The position numbers and the translations under genes were made by a program. A stretch of 64,000 bases of DNA. Source: JAKQDH01 sp029558835 (lineage in GTDB: Bacteria > Planctomycetota > Phycisphaerae > UBA1845). Under the pieces are notes generated by a model that was given only the letters and a program-made list of their open reading frames with translations, was not told where the DNA came from and ran no database searches. Below, in pieces: positions 43,143-51,807 of this stretch (position 1 is the first letter of the stretch; every line of letters starts with the position of its first letter). The DNA is taken from assembly GCA_035356615.1 (NCBI GenBank), contig DAOQSN010000001.1:186001-250000 (forward strand), written 5' to 3'.

Positions 43143-44708
43143 TCACACCCCGCTCGACGCCGGCCTCAGCAATACGGGCTCAAACCAGATACAGTACCCG
43201 GTCAACGCCACGATGCCGACCCCGGCCGCCACCAGCAGCACGAGCTGAAGCCGCCGGACCACGCGATCGAACCGGCACGCCCTGGCGGGATCGCCGGCCA
43301 AGCTGGTCAGGAACCGCACCCGGCTGGCGATCGACGAATGCCGCCAACTTCGCTCCCCGCGCGGGATGCCGTTCAGGATCGCCACCCGCTCCAACGCCGA
43401 GACGAAGACGGCCGCCCCGGTCGCGCAGACGCGGGCATGGGCGTTGGTGGCGCTGCCCACGCCGTGCTCGCGGGCATTGTCGTCAGCCGCGCGGCCGGGG
43501 CCGTGCACACTGCATGGCGTCCGACATCCGCTCGGCTCGGGAGTCGCGCAGGCCGCTCCGAACACGTCCGCTTGCCGCTCGAAGCGCCGTGACACCCAGC
43601 CGAAACCCAGCCCCCACACGGCCAGGGTCAGGACCAGTCCACACCCCTGGATGACGAGGAGGTCGGTCTCGCCGAGCTGCCCTCCGCGGGCTCCCCAGCG
43701 CAGCAGGAGTTCCATAGCGGCCGCCACCACCAGCCAGCCGACGAAGGCAAAGACGAGAAACAGCGGAATGTGCCGGTACCGCACATGGCCCGCCTCATGC
43801 CCGAAGACAGCCGCAATCTGGGAGGAGTCCATCCGGCTGAGGAGCCCGTCGGACAGCAGAACGTACCGAACCGGGGCCCACATGCCCATGACGGCCGCGT
43901 TGACCATCATGCCGTCGCTCTTCCACACCAGGATGTCGCGGCAGCGCATGCCGATCTTCCGGCAAAGTCCTTCGAGTTCGCGACGCAGTGCCCCCTGGGG
44001 CAGCGGTTCCGTCGCCCAGATCCGCACCAGCAGCACCGGGGCGGCAAAGAAAACGCCGAGAGCCCCGACACCAAGGACGGCGTCGGGCATCCACACCCAG
44101 CCGCCCGCCCAACGCGTCAGTAGCCCGCTGTAGCCGTCGGTCAGGTTGGCAATGAACAGGATGAGCGTCAGAGGGATAACGAAAACCAGGAGCTGGTTTC
44201 GCAGAAAGCCCTCGAGGTAGCGTCCGAGCCGCCAGGGCGCGGGTGCGTCAGCGACTGAGCCCGTGTCGGGGTCGAAAGTGGCCGCCCGCAGCGCGCGTTC
44301 AAACGGAAACGCCACCAGCCACAGCAGCACGAGGCCCGCCAGGAACGGCGTCAGCACTGCAAGATCACCCAGAGTACGCAGTGCCGGCGACTGGATGGCA
44401 AACCAGTTCGGCCACGGGGTGCAGAAGAGGCTCACGCCAAACCCAAGCATCAACGCGCTCCGCAGCAGGAGCGTCATGCGGTGATGGAAGAGCTGAGCCG
44501 CAGCCGGTCCTGCGGCTGTCGCGCTGAGCCGTACCATTGCCCGGCGTCCCGCCCACCAACCTCCAAGACAGCAGGCGGGGATCGGTCCCAGCGCCACGAG
44601 CAGCGTCCACGCCACATCGTTGGCGGAGACCATGTACCAAGCGACCCTCTGGTCCGACCGCCAGAACAACAGCCCGTACGCAATGATGATGAATATGTAA
44701 ATATGCAT
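43143..44708 (-). CDS. membrane-bound M48 metallopeptidase
   Basis: A 521-residue integral membrane zinc peptidase. About six membrane segments precede the domain (IYIFIIIAYGLLFW, LLVALGPIPACCLGGWWAG, LAGLVLLWLVAFPF, VFVIPLTLILFIANL and others). The zinc site is HEAGH at 304-308 in AAVFGHEAGHVRYRHIP, with the third ligand Glu377 in SRRFERQADVFGA. RYVLLSDGLLSRMD is the typical M48 strand-turn before it. This layout resembles CAAX-protease-like/HtpX-type M48 enzymes that degrade membrane proteins. The start is uncertain: ATGs at 44708 and 44789 are both plausible and neither has a strong ribosome-binding site. The frame stays open to 46355, but that part is antisense to another gene and not believed. 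Confidence 0.85.
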   Translation of the reverse strand: MHIYIFIIIAYGLLFWRSDQRVAWYMVSANDVAWTLLVALGPIPACCLGGWWAGRRAMVRLSATAAGPAAAQLFHHRMTLLLRSALMLGFGVSLFCTPWPNWFAIQSPALRTLGDLAVLTPFLAGLVLLWLVAFPFERALRAATFDPDTGSVADAPAPWRLGRYLEGFLRNQLLVFVIPLTLILFIANLTDGYSGLLTRWAGGWVWMPDAVLGVGALGVFFAAPVLLVRIWATEPLPQGALRRELEGLCRKIGMRCRDILVWKSDGMMVNAAVMGMWAPVRYVLLSDGLLSRMDSSQIAAVFGHEAGHVRYRHIPLFLVFAFVGWLVVAAAMELLLRWGARGGQLGETDLLVIQGCGLVLTLAVWGLGFGWVSRRFERQADVFGAACATPEPSGCRTPCSVHGPGRAADDNAREHGVGSATNAHARVCATGAAVFVSALERVAILNGIPRGERSWRHSSIASRVRFLTSLAGDPARACRFDRVVRRLQLVLLVAAGVGIVALTGYCIWFEPVLLRPASSGV

Positions 44709-44981
44709 TAAATCGTGCAGTAGCAGTTTTCCGTGTTGCGAGTGCAACCTGGGGATGCGGATAGCGGTATTGACGAATATCGGTACCATGAACCTAATTC
44801 GGGCGGTGTGGACAGGTTCCATGTACCCGGGTGCGGGCGGCCGCGGCGGGTCGTGTCGGGGGACGTCGGCGAAACAAACCGGAATGCCATACGTTACGCT
44901 CGATAAGGTCGCGGCAGGCGCTGCGTCGTGCCTGCTCCGGCGGCGCGCGACAGGCGATGCTTTTACCAGGAGTGTGCGGCT

Positions 44982-45992
44982 ATGAGAAGCGGTGGATGGG
45001 TCTGGTGGGTGTTGGGAATGGTCGTCGTTCTGACGTGGGGGAGCGACGGGGCCTGGGCCCAGGCTGCTGCGGGCCAGACGCCGCCTGCGGCGGCCACGGG
45101 GGACGAGCCTGCGCCCGCCGAGGAACCGAAGGCGGCCCCGGAGGGTGAGGAGCCGGGTCAGGACCGCGCGCCGGGGGGGCGTGCCCGGCAACGGCAGCAA
45201 CAGCGGGACGCGGCTCAGGAACTGCGGGACACGATCGAGCAACTCAAGGAGTTGCGGTCGGCCATGCAGGAGGAGCTGGAGCTGAGCAGGGAGCAGGTAC
45301 AGACCATCAACGAGATGTTCGAGGAGCATTTCGAGAAGCTCGAAGAGGCGAAGGGGAACCTCCAGCAGAGCGAGAAGGAGCGGGCGGCCCTGCAGCAGGA
45401 GCTCGCGGAGCTCCGCGAGCAGATGCGGGAAGCGCGCGAAGCCGGCGATCGCGCCAAGATGGAGGAGCTCCAGGCAAAGATGCGCGAGGTGTGGCAGCGC
45501 GGCGCCCAGGGTTTCCGCCAGGCGACGGCCGAGTTCATCGAGAATCTGCGGGGCACGCTCGAGCGGGACCAGATCGAGGGTTTCATGCAGATCGTGCAGC
45601 GCCTGCACCTGGGCATGGAGCCGCGCGAGGGGCGCGAGAGACTCCAGCTTCTCTGGCGGACCGTGCTGGCGCCGGACTTCGGGCTTTCGGAGGAGCAGTC
45701 GGAGAAGATTCGCGACGTGATGCGCGAGGCACGCCGGTCGGCGCGACCGGACGAAGGGGAGAGGCCCGACCTCGACCGCCTGTACGAAGACATGAAGAAG
45801 CGCATCATGGAGCAGCTTACCGATGAACAGCGCGCCCGCCTGGAGGAGACGCTCAAGCGCGAGCAGGAGCGGATGAACCGGGAGGGTGACGAACGGGGAC
45901 GGCGCGTCCGCGAGCGGCGACCGGCGCCGACGCAGCCGGCACCCGCCCCTGAACATGAGGACGAAGAGGAACCCGACGAGGAGCACGAATAG
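44982..45992 (+). CDS. exported coiled-coil protein (CpxP/Spy-like)
   Basis: A 336-residue exported protein. MRSGGWVWWVLGMVVVLTWG is a signal peptide with a cleavage site near AWAQ (about residue 27). An acidic Pro/Ala/Glu linker follows, then long charged helices (about residues 60-300) with heptads such as AQELRDTIEQLKELRSAMQE and SEKERAALQQELAELREQMR. Repeated LTDEQRARLEETLKREQE-like and LSEEQSEKIRDVMREARR segments recall the LTxxQ motif of Spy/CpxP periplasmic chaperones. The tail is Pro/Glu/Asp-rich. AGGAG ten bases upstream supports the start. It is divergent from the M48 protease, with a 273-base AT-richer gap. Function: probably periplasmic chaperone or structural, not specific. Confidence 0.75.
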   Translation: MRSGGWVWWVLGMVVVLTWGSDGAWAQAAAGQTPPAAATGDEPAPAEEPKAAPEGEEPGQDRAPGGRARQRQQQRDAAQELRDTIEQLKELRSAMQEELELSREQVQTINEMFEEHFEKLEEAKGNLQQSEKERAALQQELAELREQMREAREAGDRAKMEELQAKMREVWQRGAQGFRQATAEFIENLRGTLERDQIEGFMQIVQRLHLGMEPREGRERLQLLWRTVLAPDFGLSEEQSEKIRDVMREARRSARPDEGERPDLDRLYEDMKKRIMEQLTDEQRARLEETLKREQERMNREGDERGRRVRERRPAPTQPAPAPEHEDEEEPDEEHE

Positions 45993-46428
45993 GCCGGGTC
46001 CGGGACACGGGGCGCCCGGACGTCCCGTGCAGTGCCGCCCCTGCGGCTCATGGAAAGCGGAGCCAACGCCGGCGCAAGGGCGCGGGCTGGGTTCCGCCCG
46101 GCGGGGAAGGGCTGCCGGCTGCGCGGCTTGCCCAAGCCCGAAGGACAGCACACGGGGCGCCCTGTCCGCCCCCACGACACGTGGGGCGCGGGCAGGGCTC
46201 TCTTTTTTTCGCGGGGACGCACCGGCAGGCGAGGCACGCTCAGTGACGGTGCGCGCGCTGCACGTCACCGGGCGAGTTTGAGGAACTTGCTCCGGCTGAC
46301 AACAACCCGTTCGGGTGAAAGCGACGCCACAGGCAACCGTAAGCGCCGCGGCCAAAGGAGAGGCCTTGTCAAACGAGGGTGCGCGTTCCGGATATTTTTG
46401 CCACCTTCTTCCGGTAACTCCCGCCGCG
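45993..46428. other. gap with no recognised content
   Basis: The 436 bases between the coiled-coil gene and the truncated metallo-hydrolase copy contain no supported gene, repeat or signal. Confidence 0.35.
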
Positions 46429-46779
46429 TCACGGCCTCGGCCTGGCCGTCATGCCGTCGTAGACAACGCCGACGAAAACCTCAGGCGCCATGCCGCCGCG
46501 ACCCCACTGCGCATCCAGGTCCTGCGTGGGGTGGGCGGCAATCACCTCGTCGCGCGTCTTGCCCTGCTGCACGAGTTCCCGCACGCGGTCCCGCACGGTC
46601 TGCAGCATCTGCCGGTACGCCCGCAACTCAGGTAGGTGGGCCAGCGGGCCATGACCAGGAATGATCTGCGTCTCGTCGTTGGCCAACGTCAACGCCCGGT
46701 CCACCGCCGCCAGCATGCCGTCGATCGACCCGCCCGCGTTGACGTCGATGAACGGATAGAAGCCGTTGAAGAACACGTC
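46429..46779 (-). pseudogene. truncated duplicate of the metallo-beta-lactamase-fold gene at 48925
   Basis: This stretch corresponds to the last 115 codons of the intact gene at 48925-49842, starting at MFFNGFYPFIDVNAGGSIDG and ending in a slightly different tail (DGMTARPRP against DGMKAKPTP). It lacks the signal peptide and the zinc motif THWHFDH. Bases 46553-46779 are identical to 49049-49275 over 227 positions, while 46431-46552 differ at about a dozen or more positions. Upstream of 46779 the match ends abruptly. A product from the internal ATG would be inactive, so it is scored as a fragment left by duplication or gene conversion. Confidence 0.85.
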
Positions 46780-46890
46780 CGCGACTTCCGCTGATTCTTC
46801 ACCGGGCGCTGGGCAAGCTGAAGGCGAACCGGTGGGGGCTTCACCGAATCATGAGAAGCGACCTGCCACACGAGCCACTGTGGTTTTGCC

Positions 46891-46920
46891 TTGCAAGTGC
46901 CTCGCTGGAAACGGTACAAT
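46891..46920 (+). promoter_or_regulatory. promoter candidate for the beta-helix protein gene
   Basis: TTGCAA, an 18-base spacer and TACAAT, giving an expected leader of roughly 175 bases before the start at 47104. The rest of the 324-base gap shows nothing recognisable. Confidence 0.45.
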
Positions 46921-47103
46921 AACCGGCGAGCGCCGAAGAAGGTCGTGGCCATGGCGGGCGCGGCGGCTGCGATCGCCGTCGTGTGACGCCGGCTAGTGCC
47001 CAGGTGGTCTCTCGAGGCCGCCACACGTCCACCCAACCACTCCTGTTCAGCGCGGGGATTCGCCATAGCCGCCCTGGCTTGGCGGGGCAACGGGAGATCG
47101 ACC

Positions 47104-48687
47104 GTGTCACGCATGTTCACCCTGCGGACCGTGTTGGTGTGTGGCACCATCGCACTCGCGGCGACCACTGTCGCCAGCGCGCAAACCACGTGGCATATCG
47201 ACGACGATGCGCCGGGCGACCCTGGTCCCGGCGATTCTACCATCAGCGACCCGCTGGAAGACGGCAGCGCCGCGCATCCGTTCGACGCGATCCAGGAAGG
47301 GATCAACGCGGCCATCAACGGCGACACCGTGCTGGTCGCGGACGGGACGTATACCGGGACGGGAAACAAGGACCTCGACCTCGCCGGCCGGTTGATCACG
47401 GCCCGCAGCGCGAACGGACCGGACGTCTGCATCATCGACTGCCAGGGCGCCGGGCGCGGCTTCTACTTCCACACCGCCGAGACCGCCGCGGCCGTCGTGC
47501 AGGGCTTCACGGTGACAAACGGCAGCGCCTCGGGCATCCGGATTGAACAAAACAGCTCGCCAACGGTGCGGAACTGCGTGTTCAGAGACTGCTGGTACCT
47601 TAGCGGAGCGGGCGGAGCGCTCGTCAGCACGTCCGGCCCCCCGGTGCTGTTCGAGCATTGCACGTTCGTGGGGAACTCAACCGGCATGGTTGGCCGCGGA
47701 GGCGGGATGTGGGCAACGCTCGGTAACGTCATACTGGTGGACTGCGTGTTCCGCGAAAACTCGAGCGGCGTGCCCAACGGGCGCGGCGGCGGTTTGGCGG
47801 CCGATGGTTGGGTGACCCTGACCAACTGCCAGTTCATCCAGAACTCCTCCGGGCGTGGCGGTGGAATTGACATCTCCAGTACGAGCCAGCCCCTGGAAAC
47901 CACGCTGACCAATTGCACGTTCGTCGGTAACCATGCCGCCAACTACGGGGGCGGCCTCGCGTTGTGGAATGGGTACGCCGAGAAACTGTATGTGATCAAC
48001 TGCACGTTTGCGGGCAACGGCGCCACGGCGGGTCGCAGTGTGGCGGTGAACGGGCAGGTGAACCAAATTCGCTTGCGGAACTCCATCTTCTGGGAGTCGG
48101 ACGCGATTTCCGCTGACGGTTGCCTCGTATTCGAAGTCAGCTACTCCGACGTGCTGGGGGGCTGGGCGGGATACGGTTCTAATAACGTCGATGCCGATCC
48201 TTTGTTCGTGCAAACGCCGGATCCCGGCCCCGACGGTGAGTGGGGCACCGACGACGACGACCACGGCGATCTCCACCTCCGGCCCGGCTCGCCGTGCATC
48301 GACGCGGCCCACAACACCTATGTGCCGGCGGACACGTTCGATCTGGACGGTGACCGCGATACGAGCGAGCGAATGCCGTTCGACCTGGGTGGCAACCCGC
48401 GTTTCGTAGACGACCCGCACACCCCCGACACCGGCGTGGCCGACCCGCCGACGTACCCGCAGGTGGTCGACATGGGGGCCTACGAGTTCCAGGCGATTCC
48501 CGGGGACCTGAACGGCGACTTCGCTGTCGACCTCGACGACTTCGTCGTTCTCGCCGCGTGCGTGAGTGGGCCGGACGTAAGCCCCAGCGCTGGCTGCAAC
48601 GCCGCCGACCTGACGATGGACAACGACGTCGACCTCGCGGACTTCGCTGACTTCCAGCGACGTTGCACTGGGCCCCCGGGTAACTGA
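47104..48687 (+). CDS. secreted right-handed beta-helix protein with dockerin-like C-terminus
   Basis: A 527-residue exported protein. A basic start and MFTLRTVLVCGTIALAATTV form a signal peptide ending near ASAQ. Residues about 25-100 hold DGSAAHPFDAIQEGINAAING and GDTVLVADGTYTG, the start of a parallel beta-helix (DUF1565/pectate-lyase-like). Repeated coils follow, for example PTVRNCVFRDCWYLSG, FEHCTFVGNSTGMVGRGGG, LTNCQFIQNSSGRGGGIDI and LTNCTFVGNHAANYGGGLAL. The C-terminus has two Asp-rich calcium-binding-type loops, GDLNGDFAVDLDDFVVLAAC and DLTMDNDVDLADFADFQ, joined by SGPDVSPSAGC. A GTG at 47104 with GGGAG about eight bases upstream is preferred to ATG 47113. Likely a cell-surface or exported adhesin or carbohydrate-binding protein. 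Confidence 0.88.
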   Translation: MSRMFTLRTVLVCGTIALAATTVASAQTTWHIDDDAPGDPGPGDSTISDPLEDGSAAHPFDAIQEGINAAINGDTVLVADGTYTGTGNKDLDLAGRLITARSANGPDVCIIDCQGAGRGFYFHTAETAAAVVQGFTVTNGSASGIRIEQNSSPTVRNCVFRDCWYLSGAGGALVSTSGPPVLFEHCTFVGNSTGMVGRGGGMWATLGNVILVDCVFRENSSGVPNGRGGGLAADGWVTLTNCQFIQNSSGRGGGIDISSTSQPLETTLTNCTFVGNHAANYGGGLALWNGYAEKLYVINCTFAGNGATAGRSVAVNGQVNQIRLRNSIFWESDAISADGCLVFEVSYSDVLGGWAGYGSNNVDADPLFVQTPDPGPDGEWGTDDDDHGDLHLRPGSPCIDAAHNTYVPADTFDLDGDRDTSERMPFDLGGNPRFVDDPHTPDTGVADPPTYPQVVDMGAYEFQAIPGDLNGDFAVDLDDFVVLAACVSGPDVSPSAGCNAADLTMDNDVDLADFADFQRRCTGPPGN

Positions 48688-48763
48688 ACACCGCCCCTTG
48701 CCACGTCTTGGCTCCCGCCGGCACCACTCGATGTGGTCAACACTCCCGGCGGAGTCGATCTAT

Positions 48764-48861
48764 GTCAGCGTGCGCGATTCCGCGCCGCCATTGAGCCGCG
48801 GGCTTGAGCCCGCGCGGTGCCGCGATACCCGGGTCGACCCACGATTGCGCACGGTGGTTGA
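48764..48861 (+). repeat. family D repeat, copy 2
   Basis: Starts GTCAGCGTGCGCGATTC and ends CACGATTGCGCACGGTGGTT, in the same order as 13384-13508. The middle, GAGCCGCGGGCTTGAGCCCG, is itself a palindrome. It lies between the beta-helix gene and the convergent metallo-hydrolase gene. Confidence 0.65.
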
Positions 48862-48924
48862 GTAGCGACCGCGGACTGGCATCCGCTCGGTATGCTTCCA
48901 GTTCGACTCAACGGGAAGTGCGGC

Positions 48925-49842
48925 TTACGGCGTCGGCTTGGCCTTCATGCCGTCGTAGACCACGCCGACGAAAACATCGGGCGCCATGCCACCGCGAGCC
49001 CATTGCGCGTCGAGGTCCTGCGTGGGGTGGGCGGCAATCACTTCGTCCCGCGTCTTGCCCTGCTGCACGAGTTCCCGCACGCGGTCCCGCACGGTCTGCA
49101 GCATCTGCCGGTACGCCCGCAACTCAGGTAGGTGGGCCAGCGGGCCATGACCAGGAATGATCTGCGTCTCGTCGTTGGCCAACGTCAACGCCCGGTCCAC
49201 CGCCGCCAGCATGCCGTCGATCGACCCGCCCGCGTTGACGTCGATGAACGGATAGAAGCCGTTGAAGAACACGTCGCCCACGTGCAACACGTTGGCCTTC
49301 TCGAACTTCACGAAGCTGTCGCCGTCCGTGTGGGCCGGGGCTATGTGCAGCACGCGCACCTCCTCGCCGTTGATGTGCAACGCCAGCGTGTCGGCGTAGG
49401 TGACCATCGGCAGGGCCGCCGGCGGCGACGGCGGCACCTCGCGGCCGAGCGCGCCGAGACGCTGCAGACTGCTCATCCGCTGCCGCACGCTCTCATGTGC
49501 CACAACGATGGCTCCGCGCTGAGCAAGGTACTCGTTGCCACCGACGTGGTCGAAGTGCCAATGCGTGTTGAGGACCAGACGGACCGGCCGCTCCGACAGC
49601 TTGGCGACGGCCGCCGCCAACGGCTCGCCCAAACCGGGGTTCGCACTATCGACCAGGAGCAGTCCGTCCTCCCCGACGCAGACAGCCACGTTCCCGCCCC
49701 CACCCGCAAGCACGTGCACGCTGCCGGCCACGGGCAGCGCCTTAAACTCGACGGCCGGCGCCGCCGGCTGCGCAGCACCGGCGCTGAACGGTGCAGTGAC
49801 GAACAGTAGAACCAGCAAGTTGCATAGTTGAGATGGACGCAT
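48925..49842 (-). CDS. exported metallo-beta-lactamase-fold hydrolase
   Basis: A 305-residue exported zinc hydrolase. MRPSQLCNLLVLLFVTAPFSAGA is a signal peptide. The metal motif is THWHFDHVGGNEYL (HxHxDH). Further ligands are in IAPAHTDGDSFVKF and IIPGHGPLAH. VAVCVGEDGLLLVDSANPG precedes the motif as usual for the fold. The C-terminal tail (LQTVRDRVRELVQQGKTRDE) is a helical extension seen in many QuiP/SoxH-like members of this type. The substrate is unknown. GGAGG seven bases before ATG 49842 fixes the start. A 227-base identical copy of its 3' half lies at 46553-46779. Confidence 0.93.
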   Translation of the reverse strand: MRPSQLCNLLVLLFVTAPFSAGAAQPAAPAVEFKALPVAGSVHVLAGGGGNVAVCVGEDGLLLVDSANPGLGEPLAAAVAKLSERPVRLVLNTHWHFDHVGGNEYLAQRGAIVVAHESVRQRMSSLQRLGALGREVPPSPPAALPMVTYADTLALHINGEEVRVLHIAPAHTDGDSFVKFEKANVLHVGDVFFNGFYPFIDVNAGGSIDGMLAAVDRALTLANDETQIIPGHGPLAHLPELRAYRQMLQTVRDRVRELVQQGKTRDEVIAAHPTQDLDAQWARGGMAPDVFVGVVYDGMKAKPTP

Positions 49843-49924
49843 CGCAATACCTCCTTGGGGCGCTTTGTAGTGTCCCTGACATGCTAAACGGGCTGACATC
49901 ATAGCGAAAGTGGTGACTCGAAGG

Positions 49925-50039
49925 GGGTGGCATGGCCAAGTCCCGGCGCGCCGGGACCATGCTCAGCGACGGACAAGCACCCGATTCTTGCAACAGCATG
50001 CCGGCGTCCCGACGCGTCGGGACTTGGGCATGCCACCCT
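49925..50039. repeat. family A hairpin repeat
   Basis: Starts GGGTGGCATGGCCAAGTCCC and ends GGGACTTGGGCATGCCACCC, almost perfectly inverted. The inner palindromes TCCCGGCGCGCCGGGA and GTCCCGACGCGTCGGGAC sit next to each end. It lies between the divergent starts and stops of the metallo-hydrolase and LolA-fold genes. Confidence 0.8.
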
Positions 50040-50137
50040 CCCAGTTTCGCATTCGCGTGGTCCCATTTAGCAGCCAACTCACGCCGCCTGCTGCAAACGC
50101 CCACGCCTGCCACCATGGACGCGGAGCAACTGCCCGC

Positions 50138-51004
50138 TCAGGGCTGCGGCGTCTCCGCGCCCTCCAGCCGCTCGATGACCTGCTCGTATTTCTTCCAGTC
50201 CTGCGGCTCGGCGAAGGCGTCCTTGGCGACGTCGCGGTTCAGCGAGGCGGCCGACAGATCGGGGAAGCTCGCGGTGGTCACCTCGTAGCCCTTGCTCTTG
50301 GTCATCACCACCTTCACCGGCAGATGCAGCTCGCGCCGGATGAAGAACTCGAGCTTCTCGTAGTTGCGCTCCAGCCGGCTGCCCGGCTTGGGGATGCAAA
50401 CCACGTGATCGGTGTCCGCGGGATCGCCCTCTTTCGGCTCCGTCAGGCTGACCTCGAAGTGGCGTAAAATCTTGTCCTTCTTCTGGCCAAAGGGCAGCGG
50501 GAACGGGGCGGTCTCAATGTCGAAGAGGTCCACCTTCTCGTCCGGCTCGGCGATCTCCCGCTTGGTCACCCGCTGCGTGCGCTCATTGGCCTCGAACAGC
50601 CACTGCCCGTCGAACAGGTACCACTCGCGTTTGCCGACGATGCCGTCGATCGTGGTGCGGTCGAAGCGGATGAGAAACTTCGGATTGGGCTGCACGACGG
50701 CAAAGAGGATCTCGCCCTCCTTCAGCCGGTCCGAGCCGCTGAGCTTGTCGAGCTCGCGGAACTGCACCTGGCAGCGAATGTCCTTGATGTCATCGCCGCG
50801 GCGTTCAAGCTGCGTAAGGATCGCATCAATCCGTTCCGCCTCACCTGTCGCCGGAGCCGGTGCCGCCTCGCTGGGCGCCGCCGGTGTCCCCGGCCCGCCG
50901 GGGGCCACGGGCGGCGGCGGCGGCTGCGCGCTCGCCAGACTGCACGCCGAAAGACTCCCCAATCCGCACGCTACGATCACTCGCCATCGGCCCCACAGAT
51001 TCAT
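50138..51004 (-). CDS. exported protein with LolA/outer-membrane lipoprotein-sorting-like fold (TIGR03009-like)
   Basis: A 288-residue exported protein. MNLWGRWRVIVACGLGSLSAC leads into a signal peptide ending near SLASAQ, then a Pro/Ala-rich linker to about residue 50. The rest resembles the half-barrel of LolA/LolB-type proteins in its planctomycete version: EGEILFAVVQPNPKFLIRFD, KREWYLFDGQWLFEANERT, and FEVSLTEPKEGDPADTDHVV followed by FFIRRELHLPVKVVMTKSKG. Typical LolA strands (a long central sheet with basic and aromatic residues) are recognisable. It may carry lipidic cargo between membranes, but the family is uncharacterised. TAGGAGTG seven bases upstream fixes ATG 51004. Confidence 0.75.
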   Translation of the reverse strand: MNLWGRWRVIVACGLGSLSACSLASAQPPPPPVAPGGPGTPAAPSEAAPAPATGEAERIDAILTQLERRGDDIKDIRCQVQFRELDKLSGSDRLKEGEILFAVVQPNPKFLIRFDRTTIDGIVGKREWYLFDGQWLFEANERTQRVTKREIAEPDEKVDLFDIETAPFPLPFGQKKDKILRHFEVSLTEPKEGDPADTDHVVCIPKPGSRLERNYEKLEFFIRRELHLPVKVVMTKSKGYEVTTASFPDLSAASLNRDVAKDAFAEPQDWKKYEQVIERLEGAETPQP

Positions 51005-51334
51005 CGCATCACTCCTATAGCGCACGGCCGGCACCGGCTCCCGCGCCGCGCCTATCCCGCTTCCGACAACCGACGAACCCCGGTGATCCTACATACCGCC
51101 CCATGCCCGTGCAACGCCATTGCCCCGCCGGGCGCGGAATGGCGAATGGCGAAGAGCGAATAGCCAATGAGGAGCGCAAGGCACCGTGCCCAACCGAGCC
51201 CGAGCGGAAGCGAGAGGCCACGGCCCCCGCGTCCACCGCGGCACTGCTTGCGCCGGCCTTGCACACCCGCGGGCCGGCAGCGATGATGCTTCCGCGGACA
51301 CGCGCTTCAGCAAGGCACTCAGGGAGTCAGAACG
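51005..51334. repeat. gap with a family E 21-mer
   Basis: The 330-base gap holds the motif CCGAGCCCGAGCGGAAGCGA (51194-51214), also found at 59995 and 63948, and short GGCGAATGGCGAA-like units at about 51138-51175. No gene is supported. Confidence 0.5.
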
Positions 51335-51559
51335 ATGCAGTTGGCGCTACAAGGACTGGTGACCATCGCAGTGTTGTTCGCGTTGGGGCAGTGCACCGTC
51401 AACGTACCCACGGGGGAGGAGGCGTGGGAGCATGCCGGCCAGGCGGACGCGCCGAAAGCAGTGTACGTCGATGAGGGCGGCGCCCCCGCCGAGTTGCGCA
51501 CGGCCACATCCGGGCCGGAACTTGGCCTACCCGGCGACGCCTGGCCGCTGGACGCCTGA
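51335..51559 (+). CDS. small exported hypothetical protein
   Basis: A 74-residue protein beginning MQLALQGLVTIAVLFALGQC, a hydrophobic signal peptide or anchor ending at a Cys that only loosely fits a lipobox. The rest is short, acidic and Pro/Gly-rich (EEAWEHAGQADAPKAVYVDE). GGGAG nine bases upstream supports the start. No family recognised. It is small enough that chance cannot be ruled out. Confidence 0.45.
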   Translation: MQLALQGLVTIAVLFALGQCTVNVPTGEEAWEHAGQADAPKAVYVDEGGAPAELRTATSGPELGLPGDAWPLDA

Positions 51560-51807
51560 CACCCCGCCGACCCGCCGCGTTATCGGTACTGCAAGCACAA
51601 GTTGCGCGGCCGTGGCGCAGCCCGGGTTGCCTAATCTGCGCGCGGCATCTACCATGAGGGTTTGCCTGACGGGGGATCACGGAAGGCTTCGGGCGCTGGT
51701 ATCGGAGCCGCCTGCACGCCTCCGGGCAGGGCAGCGCGGCGGCTGAATGCCCCGCCAGCGCGGCACCCGCCTGGGGGCCACCGGACGAAAAGCAAGGAGC
51801 ACCGGTA

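Noticed and set aside
44790..46355. N-terminal extension of the membrane M48 protease frame
   Set aside because: It runs antisense through the coiled-coil gene and has no domain; only the part from about 44708 is believed.
46689..47435. 248-residue frame on the minus strand
   Set aside because: It crosses the promoter and 5' part of the beta-helix gene and joins unrelated sequence at the duplication breakpoint.
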